Position numbers and translations under genes: made by a program. The notes beneath the pieces were generated by a model. It saw only the letters and a list, made by a program, of their open reading frames with translations, ran no database searches and was not told the origin of the DNA. Shown here piece by piece: positions 1 to 10,493 of a stretch of 64,000 nucleotides of DNA. The stretch's first letter is position 1; every line of letters begins with the position of its first letter. Origin of the DNA: Pyropia yezoensis (lineage: Eukaryota > Rhodophyta > Bangiophyceae > Bangiales > Bangiaceae); the NCBI GenBank assembly GCA_009829735.1, contig CM020620.1, positions 11,281,420 through 11,345,419 on the forward strand. The letters run 5' to 3'.

Positions 1-281
1 TGGCGGGGGTTGCCCGCGTTGCGTGGGGGGCGGTTGGGAGTGACCCCCCTTGGTTACCCCGTGTGGGGGCGCGTGGCCCCGATCCAGGTGCCTGGGTGGA
101 GCGCCCTCGTAGCTCGGCTGGCGCGGGTCGTCCCGCGCTACCGTATCGCTCGTGTCGAGCTGTGTGGTTATAAGCGCGGGTGCCCGCGCTTCCCTGGCTC
201 GTCCGCGCGAGCGTTCCTCGTACCGGGTCGAGCCGGTTGCGGCTTTCTGGCACGGGACGCCCCTGCTACCCCGGTTTCACC

Positions 282-2927
282 ATGTTGGACCCCCAGGTAC
301 CCGGGGGCGAGGACGACCTCCTGCTTGAGGAGGAGGAAGAGGTGATGGTGGACGACGTTCCCGTCTCTGCCACCGCTGCCGAGTGCTTCTTGGCGAGCTC
401 GTCCGAAGACGAGGGCGACCGGGTAAACGTCCGCGTGGCCCCGGAAGGTGCGCCTGGCGGTTTGTCGTCCGTGTGCAGCGGCACGACGGCTCCGTCGGGT
501 GGCGGGCAACCGCGTGTAGCGGCTGCCTCTACCCGTACTCCTCCGGCGGCCCGGATGGCTCCTGTGTCCGGTGCCGGCGCGGCTCTACCTCAAGACGCCG
601 TCGCCGGCGTGTCGGATGGTCGTGGCGGCACCCCGGCCGGGACGGCGGGTCAAGACGGCGCGGGTGCCCGCCCGGTTGGTGTATCCGCGGCGGCGGGTAA
701 CGGGTCTACCCCTGCTGCCCCCGTGGTGCCCACGTCGGGCCCGGGTGGCGGCGATGCTCTGCCCGCGGTGCCGCGGACGCTTGGTGGTCAAGAAGTGTCT
801 ACCCCGATGGCAGTCGACTCCGGGAGCTACTCCGGGCGGGCGCCCGCCCTTCTTCTTCCTCCTCGGCCCCGTGCACCTCCGGCACCGGCCCATCTGCCGG
901 TGGGGCATCCCCCGGCGCCCCCGATTCTTCCTGGTCCTGCCCGGGTTGCCCCGTTGGGTGGCGGCGTCGCCGTGGCGGCGGGTCAACCCGCCATGTTGAT
1001 GTCCGATTTGGTGGCTCGGGTTCGAGGCATGACTGTGCAAGAGTCGATGGAGTCCGCTGGGCGGATGCGGGTGGACTTCCACCAGCCGCGTCTCCCTGGA
1101 GAGACCTCCCGGTGCGTCAAGGTGGACCCGATTTGGGAGCGGGAGTTGGTGCTGTGGCAGTATTGACCCCCAGGTAGGGGGGCAACACGTGCCATGCAAG
1201 GGGCGGCAGGCCACTAGCCTGATCCGTTCCTCCCCCTGCATTTGGGTCCATATTCCCTAAGTCTGGGATAGTTAGCTTAGTAGTAAATCCAACTTGGATT
1301 TGAGGGTTTTCTGCATTTATCGTCTTGAATTTTCGTGTGGCCCGGTGGGCAGGTGCTGGGGTGGGAGATTCTGAGTGGCGAGATTCTGAGTGGACCCTGG
1401 GGGGATAAGGGGAGGGACAGCGGGGCTTGGCCCTGCGTCCCCGTCCCGACCAAGAAGCTGTTGGACCACGCACCATCCTCTTGTTTGTCCGTGGGGGGTT
1501 TGCCCCACAACAGGGACAGAGTGTGTGCGACTTGCACTTCTTCCGGTTCCCCCGACATGGGAGGCAGCCCTTGCACACCGCCCCTACTTGGGTGCCGTGT
1601 GTGCATGTGGTTTTTGCCACAGGTGCGGCTGGTCAACCAGCCGAACGCGGTCCGGGTGGAACACCATTGAATCCTGAGTCAGCCGGACGACCGGCATGCG
1701 CAGCTCTGGCGCACCCGGGTGGGGCGGGGTGAGGTTTACCTCGATTCCGCCTTCGGGGTATGCGACTTGATTGCCCCCGCGTTGCCGCGGGAGGTTGACT
1801 ACCCGGCTAGTGCTCGGGGGATTGCGGCGGCGGCGGAGCCGGTTGCGTTTGGGGAGACGGTGGGTGATACCGGCCGGTATCCCGGGTTCGAGTACTTCCC
1901 GGGGGTGTCCCCGTACCTGAAGTTGACGGCTCCGTACCCGCCTATGGCGGGGTTGAAGTCAGCGTCGAGCTGGCGCCGCAACCATGGTGTCATGGCGGAT
2001 GCGTTTCGCACCGATATAACGTGTGCTTTGCAGACCGGTAACGGTCGTGCGCCGGTGTACACTGCCGTGCGCCCGCCTCTGTGGCAGGAGGGGTGGGAAC
2101 CCGCCCCTGCTTTCCGGTTTGACACCGGCTCCTGCCTCCGATACTTCGGGAGTGTGTTGGCCTCCCGGCCGGTCCACCCGTTGCAGGGTACCTTCACCCT
2201 TGAGGTAACCCTCGGGCAGGCTTCCTCCTTCTTGCTGTCCGTCCGCCGGCAGGGGCTCCTGTTTCATCTTCCGACGGGTGTCCGTCGGCACATCGCGCAG
2301 TTGGGCGTGGACATGATAGCCGCCAAGACCGGGTTGGCCCGAGAGTTCGAGGCTCTGCTGGCTGTTCACGATGCCGTGAACTGGGCTGGGGTGTTGGCCC
2401 TTCCCCCGTACCGGGACCCGCAGGCTGGGGCTTCCCCCTTGCCTCGTCACTCGTTGCGTATCCGGCGTACTCAGCCGGGTGAGCCCAATTGCCATGGGTG
2501 GGCGTCCACCGAGGCTGTTGCTGACCTGGGTATTCCCATGGTTATCCATGACCCTCTTCAGGTCCTTGCCCCGTGGTTCGGTAACCCGATACCGGCGGCG
2601 GTTGGCCGTCGTCCCCGAGAGTGGGGCTCTGCAGGTGGGGAGCGTGAGGTGTCCCGTCGTCGGGCCGAGCCCCGCCGGGTTTACGGTGGGGCCCCTTCAG
2701 TAGGGTCCTACCGGGCCTCGTATCAGGTGCCACCGGCTCCGGTAGTAGCCGTGTCGGCTCCTGTGGCTCCTCTGGCTGCGCCAGTGTCACCTCCCGCCCC
2801 TGTCATGCGTGACGGGGGTCCCCGTCTCTGGTATGAGGGCGTTGACGCCCTTGTTGCCCGCGCAATGCGGGAGGGTCTCTCTGTTAGCTGGGGGGATATC
2901 CCCCCAGGTGCTGCGCTGGTTGGGTAA
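282..2927 (+). pseudogene. Antisense ORF of chromovirus A, interrupted by a solo LTR
   Basis: A coding block on the strand opposite gag-pol, lying beyond the end of pol. Its start region (from the ATG at 282) is acidic and Pro/Ala-rich. The block right of the solo LTR (about 1630-2927) has a globular-looking middle and a Pro-rich end. A stretch near 2150-2390 containing RRQGLLFHLP and a downstream helical segment ending in VNW resembles QRRGMLWHLP ... IEW in the plus-strand ORF of element B (14314-16257). Both proteins also share an FGSV tetrapeptide at matching positions just upstream. I do not recognise the family. Related plant Ty3/gypsy lineages (Tat/Grande) are known to carry antisense extra ORFs, but homology to those is not claimed. 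Confidence 0.6.
1153..1621 (+). repeat. Solo LTR of the element B family
   Basis: A 469-bp unit beginning TGTGGCAG and ending TTGCCACA, flanked on both sides by the 5-bp direct repeat GGTGC (1148-1152 and 1622-1626). It is about 97% identical by eye to the inverted copy at 13506-13972, which is element B's 3' LTR. TG...CA ends, a 5-bp target duplication and no internal region define a solo LTR. It lies inside the antisense ORF of element A. Confidence 0.93.
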
Positions 2928-3575
2928 GCGCGTTGCTTCGGTGGCGTGCTTGACTGCCTCCAGGCAGCTCTGGAGGACGTGGAGGCTGGCCGCAGCACCC
3001 TCGTTCAGCTATGGACCGAGGTAACTCGGGTGATTGACCGTCGTGAGATTGCCGACCGGTGGAGCATGGAGGTATACGCGCTTACGCGTGAGTGGCCTCC
3101 CTCGGGCAGTGGGTCTACCCACTGAGGAGTGCTATTGTTTGTGAGGGAGAGGGCCCCGGTGACCCTTATGGTGGCCGGGTAGTAGTGAGTCTAAACTCAT
3201 CCCCCGCTGGGGCGTTTGGATGATACCAATGCCTGCCATTGGGGAGTACCCCGTCTGACTTAGTCGTGGCTTGCCTCGGTTCTTTCCCGCATCCCCCCAC
3301 CCATCCTGGTTGGTTAATACTCATGAAGGTCAACCTTCTTGGTCCGTCACTTGCCTCCTGGCTGATGGTTTACCTTGGTGTAAGCCTTAGGTTACTTTGA
3401 GATTATCGGAGTTAGTCATCTCCTTCAAGTAAACTTGTAAAGGTCAGTAGCTTACTTAGTTTGCCTAAGTCCGCTCCAACTTAGTGAACCTAAGTCTTGC
3501 CGAGTCCATGTGACACCCTACTCAGTAGGTATGAGCCTCACCCCCCAACAGCCGAAGTCGGTGTCGGTTGGGTTG
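2928..3575. other. Convergent spacer between antisense ORF and pol of element A
   Basis: No convincing gene. The antisense ORF ends on the left and pol ends on the right, so two converging transcripts would have their 3' ends here. The stretch contains small inverted repeats, for example GTGGG-TCTA-CCCAC near 3109-3122, and several CCTAAG/CTTAGG motifs. Confidence 0.6.
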
Positions 3576-6500
3576 TTACAGTAGGCGTCGTCGCCTCATG
3601 TAAGGCATGAGGAGTTGGCGGGGTATATTCGCCGCCTGTTCCCAGGTGGGTGAGTCGTATCCGACCAACATCACCTTGCCGTACCAGGGTCCTGGTAGGT
3701 CCGGGTCGGTGTGTCCGACCACGCTCTCTACTTGGTATGGAATCCCATCCGGTCCCACCGGGTCATCTGACCGGTGGGTTGTAAGAGCTTCATGTAGCAA
3801 CCCAGCCGGTACCGGCTGAGGCTGTTCCGGCTTTGGAGCAGGTGTCACATCATTGAGGTTGATGCGTTGTATCTCCGTATCGGAGTGCAGGATGACAGAG
3901 TGATCATCTCTGTGTAAGATCTGGTACGGTCCCTTGACCGGTTGCATAAGTTTGTTCCCGCGGAACTTCTGGTGTCTGATATAGACCCAGTCACCTGTTA
4001 CCAGGGTTGCGTTGCGTACCCGTAGCCGGGCGTCAAAGTTCTTCTTGTACCGAAGTTGCGTACGGTCAAGGGCACCCTTGAGCTTCGGAATCATCCACGA
4101 TAGCTTGGCCAACCAAGCTAAGTGGATTCGTTCGGCCGGTCGGCCCTTCGGTATATCATACCGAGTGCATCTGCCCGGTGGCAGCGTCAGGTTACCGACG
4201 CCCATCGGCATGACCCATTCCAGGGGGGCAATGGTGGTACTCCGGTGGGGCCTGGCATTGTATGCCAGAGTCAAGATGGACAGAAGCCTGTCCCACGTCT
4301 TCGTGTGTTCCGCCACATAGCATTGGAGCATCTTGATGATGGTGCGGTTGAACCGCTCCACCTGCCCGTTGGACTGCGGGTAGTAGTCGGATGCCCGACG
4401 GGGTTCGATACCGAACATGCCCAGGACCTTAGTGCAGAATGCTGACGTAAGGTTTGCTCCGTCATCGGAGAGGAGTTGCTTCATTACTCCGTAAGCACTG
4501 ATCCAGTGGTCAACCACTGCGTTCATGATGGTGTAGGCCGTATCGTCCGGGATTGCTTCTGCCCGTGACAGCTTAGTAAAGCGGTCCGACATGAACAGGA
4601 TGTACCTGTTCCCTTCTTCCGTTACCGGAAGCGGTCCGAGTATGTCGATAGCGACTTGCTCGTTGGGTCCATCCGGGGGGAACAGTTTCATAGCGGATGC
4701 CCGCCTATGAAGGCTCATGCGATTCCGTGCGCACGGGTGGCATCCCCGCACGTGGTCGATTACGTCGACGGCCATTGCTGGCCAGTAGAAGAACCTTCGC
4801 ATTGCTGCGAACATGCGCGAACCCCCCGGGTGTCCGGCTGTGGGGTTCTCGTGTTCTCGTTCCATGACGGCCTGCCGTAAGGACACGGGAACCACGACCT
4901 GATGCCGTCCATCGGCGGGTGCCCGCCGATATATGAGTCCGTCCTCGTTCTCGGAGAAGATGCCGGCCGTGCCGGCCAGGAGGTTAGCACGATGGCGTTT
5001 ACAGTCATCGTCATTGGCCTGTGCCTCGCGGAAGTCCGCGAGGGTCAATGGGCACGCAAGGTGTGCCCTGGTATGGTCAACCATACCTTGGGTAGCATTA
5101 CCCACCATGCACACCGGTACTACCGGGATGTCTTCGTCCACCTGTCGGGTATCCCCGCTTGGGGTATCGAGTCGCGACAGCGCGTCCCCCAGATGATGGG
5201 TGGAGCCGGCCTTATATATGGTCCGGTAGTCGTGCTCGGCCATCTTCAGCCTCCACCGGGCTAGCCGACCGTGGCTGTCGGAATCCTTGTCACCAAGGTT
5301 GAGAAGCCATCGTAAAGGTTCGTGGTCGGACCTTACGATGAACCTGGAACCTTCCAGGTATGGCCGGAGCAGTTGCACTGCCCATATGACTCCGAGGCAC
5401 TCGCGCTCGGTGGCACTATAGTTACGCTCAGCCGGGTTGAGTGTCCGGCTGAAGTACCCTACCGGATGTAGGTCCGGGATAGCATTATCGGTACCGATGA
5501 TGGTCTCTCCCTGTAGCAGGGTGCATCCCACTTGGGTGTCGCAGGCGTCGACGTCGATGACGAAGGTCCCGCGTCTATGCGGCAACGCAAGCACGGGTGG
5601 GACTAGCAGAGCTTGCTTGAGCAGCTCGAATGCCTCTCCCTCGCTGGGCGAGGGAGGTTGGAGTACCTTTGGCAAGGCACTGCTCGTAAGAACCGTTAAC
5701 GGTTTAGCTATACGAGTGAAGTCCTTGTCGAACCGTCGGTATACGTTGCACATCCCCAGGAAGCTTTTCAGATGTGTCTGGGTGGTTGGGTATTGCGCAT
5801 CCCGGAGTGCCCGGGTATTAGCTTCGAGCACTCCCAGTTTACCTGGTGTGATCTGGTGACCCAGATACTCGACTGTCTGCTGGAAGAAGGCGCACTTCTT
5901 GAGGCGCAGGGTTACCCCGGCGTTCCGCAAGAGGGTGAGTACCTCGTCGACATGTTGCACATGGTCATCCATGTTACGCGAGAAGACGATGACGTCATCC
6001 ATGTACGCCAGGCAGTTCCGCCACTTGACTCCCGACAGTATAATGTCGATGGCCCGTTGGAATGTGGCGGGGGCGTTGGACAATCCGAAGGGCATCCTTA
6101 GGAACTCGTACACGCCACTGTGACAGACGAACGCCGTCTTGGGGATATCCTCTTCCGCCACTGGGATCTGCCAGCACCCGGCATTGCAGTCGATAGTGGT
6201 AAACACTGTGGCTTCCCCCCGCGAGTCGATACACTCGTCCATCCTTGGTAAAGGGTATGAGTCTTTCTTGGTAACCAAGTTGAGGCGTCGATAATCGATG
6301 CAAAACCGAGGGGTTTGATCCTTCTTCGGTACGATCACGACTGGGGCACCCCACTCCGACATCGAAGGTCGGATCACCTTAGCTTCACTCATCCTCTTCA
6401 CTTCCCCATCAACGATCTCTTGTTGCATAGGTCCCGCACGATGCGGTTGCGACCGCGCTGGTCGAGCACCTGGTACCAGGTCTATACGGTGTTGGGTTGC

Positions 6501-7478
6501 CCCAATGGTACCCAGCGCCCCGCCGGTCCACATGACGTCGTGCTTTCTTAGCATCCGTCGTACCCCTTGAGCTACCGAAGGGGGAAGGTGGTCGAGGTCA
6601 GCCTCGGCCAGCGCCTTCAAGGCTTCTTGGTCCTTTGGCGGCATGTCCGCCGGATCCGCCGATGGGTTAGGCTTCCCGTCATCGGGTTGCTGTCGCTCGG
6701 TGGTCTCGGCGACCGCCAGCACCTCAAGTGGTTCCACTTGACCTTCCTTGTCAGGGGTAAGGATATCTCCTTCGTAGAGCTCGGCAATCCCGAGGATAGT
6801 TCCCTTCGGGAGGGTGACTGCCTTGCGGCGATAGTTCGCCATCACCAGCAGTGATGACCCCCCTGCTGGGAGGTCTGCGATACCATTGGCCATGGTCAAC
6901 CCATGGCGCTTGTAGGTTCGTAGGTTGGACTGGACTCTGCAGATGCCTGCGAGGTCACGGTTAACCGGGAGGACGGTCTCCGATAGCGGCTCAAAGCAAG
7001 TCCGCTTGGCCAGCCGGAGTGTCCTCGGTTCTACGCTTGCGTATACCTCAGCCACGCTAACGTGGCTCCCTTGTAGCGTCAGGTCCCTGACGATCGCTGT
7101 CTGTATTCTCTTCGTCCCGTCGGCCTCTTGCAGCTCGACGGTCCTCCGGCCCGGCCGGATTGCATCAACGTGAACGTTGATGAAGGTGCACCCCAGTATG
7201 CAGGGCACAGATAGCGTCTCACATACCAGGAAGTCAACTTCCGTAGTAAGCTCCCCGATGGTGACCTGCAGCGACATCGCTGCGGTCGTACGAAAGAGAC
7301 GACCATTCGCATCCTTGATCGTGGGTCCCCGAGCAACTCTGACTCTTGGGAGCCACTTGTCCGGGAGGGTATCCTTCCGGATCAAGTTAGGTCCAGCCCC
7401 TGTATCCAGTACGGCGTAATACGACCGGGTCGACTGGGGGTCAACCCCCAGTGTGGCTGATACCTTGAAGTTCTCCAA
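3576..7478 (-). CDS. pol: Pol polyprotein of chromovirus A
   Basis: A 1300-residue reading frame that looks whole. In order it shows an aspartic protease (LDTGAG), a reverse transcriptase (YMDD box in the middle), an RNase H segment, an integrase with HHCC zinc domain and core, and a C-terminal chromodomain with the aromatic pattern ending in WEQA. This order and the chromodomain identify a Ty3/gypsy chromovirus. It starts about 270 nt after the end of gag, so the way it is translated is not obvious. The strand opposite its end carries the antisense ORF of the same element. Confidence 0.95.
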   Translation of the reverse strand: MENFKVSATLGVDPQSTRSYYAVLDTGAGPNLIRKDTLPDKWLPRVRVARGPTIKDANGRLFRTTAAMSLQVTIGELTTEVDFLVCETLSVPCILGCTFINVHVDAIRPGRRTVELQEADGTKRIQTAIVRDLTLQGSHVSVAEVYASVEPRTLRLAKRTCFEPLSETVLPVNRDLAGICRVQSNLRTYKRHGLTMANGIADLPAGGSSLLVMANYRRKAVTLPKGTILGIAELYEGDILTPDKEGQVEPLEVLAVAETTERQQPDDGKPNPSADPADMPPKDQEALKALAEADLDHLPPSVAQGVRRMLRKHDVMWTGGALGTIGATQHRIDLVPGARPARSQPHRAGPMQQEIVDGEVKRMSEAKVIRPSMSEWGAPVVIVPKKDQTPRFCIDYRRLNLVTKKDSYPLPRMDECIDSRGEATVFTTIDCNAGCWQIPVAEEDIPKTAFVCHSGVYEFLRMPFGLSNAPATFQRAIDIILSGVKWRNCLAYMDDVIVFSRNMDDHVQHVDEVLTLLRNAGVTLRLKKCAFFQQTVEYLGHQITPGKLGVLEANTRALRDAQYPTTQTHLKSFLGMCNVYRRFDKDFTRIAKPLTVLTSSALPKVLQPPSPSEGEAFELLKQALLVPPVLALPHRRGTFVIDVDACDTQVGCTLLQGETIIGTDNAIPDLHPVGYFSRTLNPAERNYSATERECLGVIWAVQLLRPYLEGSRFIVRSDHEPLRWLLNLGDKDSDSHGRLARWRLKMAEHDYRTIYKAGSTHHLGDALSRLDTPSGDTRQVDEDIPVVPVCMVGNATQGMVDHTRAHLACPLTLADFREAQANDDDCKRHRANLLAGTAGIFSENEDGLIYRRAPADGRHQVVVPVSLRQAVMEREHENPTAGHPGGSRMFAAMRRFFYWPAMAVDVIDHVRGCHPCARNRMSLHRRASAMKLFPPDGPNEQVAIDILGPLPVTEEGNRYILFMSDRFTKLSRAEAIPDDTAYTIMNAVVDHWISAYGVMKQLLSDDGANLTSAFCTKVLGMFGIEPRRASDYYPQSNGQVERFNRTIIKMLQCYVAEHTKTWDRLLSILTLAYNARPHRSTTIAPLEWVMPMGVGNLTLPPGRCTRYDIPKGRPAERIHLAWLAKLSWMIPKLKGALDRTQLRYKKNFDARLRVRNATLVTGDWVYIRHQKFRGNKLMQPVKGPYQILHRDDHSVILHSDTEIQRINLNDVTPAPKPEQPQPVPAGLLHEALTTHRSDDPVGPDGIPYQVESVVGHTDPDLPGPWYGKVMLVGYDSPTWEQAANIPRQLLMPYMRRRRLL

Positions 7479-7750
7479 GGTGAACAGTACGTGGCCTACA
7501 CCGATATCCGGTGTAGCTCAGGCATCCTGAACAGGGCCCTTGTCTGGTTCCATGTGACGGGGCTTCCCGTCCTCTCCTCCCAACCTTGGAGGTTGGTCAT
7601 CAATCCCCTGACGCCGTGTCGTCGGGGCCGGAAGGTGTACCCGGGGGTTGATGCGGCGTCGGCTCAACCGCGCTCTCCGTGGGGCTTTCCCCGCGGCAGT
7701 CCGGGGTGGCTTGCTAGGGTTACCCCAGCGACCCCGTGTCGTCCTTCCTC

Positions 7751-9814
7751 TTACTCGTTTCCCGTGCTCGGCCGGGTACTGTCCTCCGGGGCATCCGAGG
7801 GAGGGGGTGCCTCCTCGACTGCCAGTACTCCTCCTGGAGCTTGCTGCCTACCCGGTGCCGGGCCTCGGGCGGGATACCCACCCATGGATGCCTTGCGTTG
7901 CGCCGCTGCCCGTCGAGACTCCTCCGGGATGAGTGGGCATGCGGACACCCAGTGTTTGTGGTCTCCGCACAACATACATCCGGACGTGCCGGCCGTCCCG
8001 GGCGTCCGCGTCGGGTTGGCTCCATAGGTCCGGTTGCCTGCCTCGGGCGCCCGAGTGCCCGCCCCTTGGTAGGCCTTGGGTCCCGGTGCCAGCCGGAACA
8101 TGGACTCCCCAAACCGGTCGGCTCTACCAGCGATGTGCGGAGGTGCCTCCGTACGTACTGCCCATGTCGGCAGGGGCTGGTGGGGGTTACCCGTAACCGG
8201 GGCATACCTTGTAGTCCGCACATACGGGACGCGCCGACCCGCTCCCTCGTTGGCCTGGAACTGGGTCCCAGCCGGGGCAATATACGCTACCGTACCATGC
8301 TCATCAAACACCGGCGTCGCCGGTAGCAACAGGTGGCCCTGTTGGTCGACTAGAGGTTCATCCTCACCAGTAGGGGGATGTTCGGTCGCCACCAGTACTG
8401 ATGCGGCCTTACGTTCCACCTTCTCTTGCCTCGGTACCGGGGTAAGACTGGGCTTGCCTCCCTCACCCTTGGGCTTCGGGGCCAAGGCACATTCCGGGTG
8501 TAGCACCCGGTAGGCGTCCCCTTGGGATTTGCACATATGCATCAGTCGACTGAAGTTCGTCCGAGCCGTATTGGCTCCCCGTGCGGATATCCGCACGTAG
8601 TTGCGTACTCCTGCGAACAGGATGGCCCGTAGTTCCCCTTCACCGAGGAGCTTCCCCAGCTCGTAGTCGAGCTCTTGGATCCGGCGTCCAAACATCTCCT
8701 CATCCTCCCAGGACTGGGCGGTGGCAGTGCGAAGGGTCCAATAGTGGTCTTCGCACTTGTCCTCACTGAGGTAGCTGCTAAGCAGCTCCTTCAATATACC
8801 ACGGTAATCCATGGGGGTGGCTGCAACCCTCATTCCCGGCATCGGGGATGCCTGGCGGAGGATGCCTCGAACCCGCTCGTCAACAAAGAACGGGAGGGTC
8901 TCCAGCGCCAGCCCCTCGCTGACGAGTGCCTTGTCTGCGGCTGCCTTAAAGCTATTCAAGAAGCCGATGGCTGCCAACGGGCGTCCGTTGGGGCCCCCGA
9001 ACATAGGGACTCCCTTCATAAGGGTCTGCATAGAGCGAATCGCTCGGTTCGAGGTCGTACGCATCGATTCCGGTACGGCAGTGGATCGGTCCTCCAAACT
9101 ATAACGTTCGGGAGTCAGTACCGACCTGAAGACTTCGTTGACAATCTCCGTGTCCACGTCCTGGATATCCAGTCGCTTCGCCAGTTGATGAGTGAACTCA
9201 TCGGACTCCAACCGCTTCAGTAAGCTCGCAGTAACCTGCGCTGTCATCGCTTGCAATAGTGACGCTGGAACTTTCGGCGTCGGCGCCTCGGGTACCCGAG
9301 TTGCCTGGCTTCCGTCGTCGAGGGGGTAATGGGAGACGGTACCGTCTCCCCCCATCGCCGACTCTGTTCCGGCGTAAGTGTCCGCCGGACCATGTCCACG
9401 GAGCCCGCTCTGGGTGCTCCGAGCGTAGCGCTCCGTATGGCTACGTTCCAACTCACCCGACGAGTCGGATCCGTAACCCGCCGTGTCCGGGGGTTGTCCA
9501 GAAGTAGCAACACCGGGGTTGACCCTGGTGGCCTCCGAAAGTAGTCCGGCCGGTTCGAACCGTACCGGTGTGGGGGGGACCCGACGGGGTACCGTCGTAT
9601 GGCGTGCTGACATCAGCACCGCCATTGCGTCCTCCGTACGCTCTTGACGGGCGTCGAGCCCGGTGAACTGGGCTTCGATGCGAGCCAATGATGCCATCAG
9701 GGAGTCTCCTGGTGAAGGTGGCGGCGGCGTGAGGTCGGTAGAGGACAGTTGCGGCGGTCCGCCGCCCCCGGCCGTCCGTGCCGTACCAAACGTCGATCCG
9801 GCACCGGAGAGCAT
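7751..9814 (-). CDS. gag: Gag polyprotein of chromovirus A
   Basis: A 687-residue frame upstream of pol that looks whole. The N-terminal third is Pro/Gly/Thr-rich, the middle resembles a retrotransposon capsid region, and near the C-terminus there is a single CCHC zinc knuckle (CMLCGDHKHWVSAC). Position upstream of pol and the knuckle support gag. The sequence is rich in perfect palindromes, including the 20-bp GGGAGACGGTACCGTCTCCC at 9331-9350. Confidence 0.9.
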   Translation of the reverse strand: MLSGAGSTFGTARTAGGGGPPQLSSTDLTPPPPSPGDSLMASLARIEAQFTGLDARQERTEDAMAVLMSARHTTVPRRVPPTPVRFEPAGLLSEATRVNPGVATSGQPPDTAGYGSDSSGELERSHTERYARSTQSGLRGHGPADTYAGTESAMGGDGTVSHYPLDDGSQATRVPEAPTPKVPASLLQAMTAQVTASLLKRLESDEFTHQLAKRLDIQDVDTEIVNEVFRSVLTPERYSLEDRSTAVPESMRTTSNRAIRSMQTLMKGVPMFGGPNGRPLAAIGFLNSFKAAADKALVSEGLALETLPFFVDERVRGILRQASPMPGMRVAATPMDYRGILKELLSSYLSEDKCEDHYWTLRTATAQSWEDEEMFGRRIQELDYELGKLLGEGELRAILFAGVRNYVRISARGANTARTNFSRLMHMCKSQGDAYRVLHPECALAPKPKGEGGKPSLTPVPRQEKVERKAASVLVATEHPPTGEDEPLVDQQGHLLLPATPVFDEHGTVAYIAPAGTQFQANEGAGRRVPYVRTTRYAPVTGNPHQPLPTWAVRTEAPPHIAGRADRFGESMFRLAPGPKAYQGAGTRAPEAGNRTYGANPTRTPGTAGTSGCMLCGDHKHWVSACPLIPEESRRAAAQRKASMGGYPARGPAPGRQQAPGGVLAVEEAPPPSDAPEDSTRPSTGNE

Positions 9815-10139
9815 CGGCGTCTAAATGTTGTCGATCGGGTTACCGATCCCGGTTCCCGGGTTCAGCTCCGGGGTCGGCGTCGACGCCGATCCGTCACCTT
9901 GAACGTTCCCCGTCTCTTGGGTAGACATAGTCACAATCAGTCAACCGACGTAACAGTCACCACGAATAAGAGAGCGAGGGGGTAGTTGGGGGAGAGCAAC
10001 CGTAGATCGCAGTCAAACGCAACTACTCAATACAATCAACAGATCGCAGCACCACGAGTACAAGAAGAGGACTGGATCCCTATCCGTGTGCCAGGGCCGA
10101 AGACGGCGTCACCACAAGGGTGACGGAGACCCGTCCCCT

Positions 10140-10151
10140 GCTGCTCCACCA
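10140..10151 (-). promoter_or_regulatory. Primer-binding site of chromovirus A
   Basis: On the minus strand, TGGTGGAGCAGC follows the proposed LTR end by one base. It starts with TGG, the complement of a tRNA CCA tail, as expected for a tRNA-primed Ty3/gypsy element. The tRNA species cannot be named from 12 nt. Confidence 0.6.
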
Positions 10152-10152
10152 A

Positions 10153-10493
10153 TGTAGCACAATAGGGTATCCGCTACACGTCCACTCTCAGGGAACACTC
10201 ACCACGGGGGATCGGCACCAACGTCACCGGGAGGCCAAGGTTGCTGTCCTTGGAGCGCAAGCCACGGGACCAAGATGGGAGCCCGAATGGGAGGGGTTTG
10301 TTGTTCTGCCTTGGCCGGCGGTGGATTCGCCGCCGGCCCCCTCGTTATAAACCCTCGGAGACACTACTAACTACCCTCCACCCCAAGATGCAAGTCCCTC
10401 TGGTCATACGTAACTTATAGATACCGTGACCAGTACGGACTCTCAAATTGAAAGCCAAGGATTAGAAGTAGCCCCCCTAATATTAGGGTCACA
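10153..10493 (-). repeat. Probable 5' LTR of chromovirus A
   Basis: Bounded on the plus strand by TGTAGCAC at the left and GGGTCACA at the right, giving TG...CA ends. A TATA-like TTTATAA lies near 10346-10353 on the minus strand, where an LTR promoter would be. A perfect palindrome CCCTAATATTAGGG lies near the right end (10475-10488). The right boundary is uncertain because the partner LTR is outside the window. Confidence 0.5.

Larger units (their letters stand above)
1..10493 (-). mobile_element. Ty3/gypsy chromovirus A, left end outside window
   Basis: LTR retrotransposon on the minus strand. Read from its 5' end at the right: LTR (about 10493-10153), primer-binding site, gag (9814-7751), pol (7478-3576) with protease, reverse transcriptase, RNase H, integrase and a C-terminal chromodomain, then a long ORF on the opposite strand (about 282-2927). 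The chromodomain places it among chromoviruses. The 3' LTR must lie left of position 1, so LTR divergence cannot be used for dating. Gag and pol are each uninterrupted and look whole. The antisense ORF is split by a solo LTR of element B's family, so A was in place before that insertion. The coding parts are rich in short perfect inverted repeats (see findings). Confidence 0.9.
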
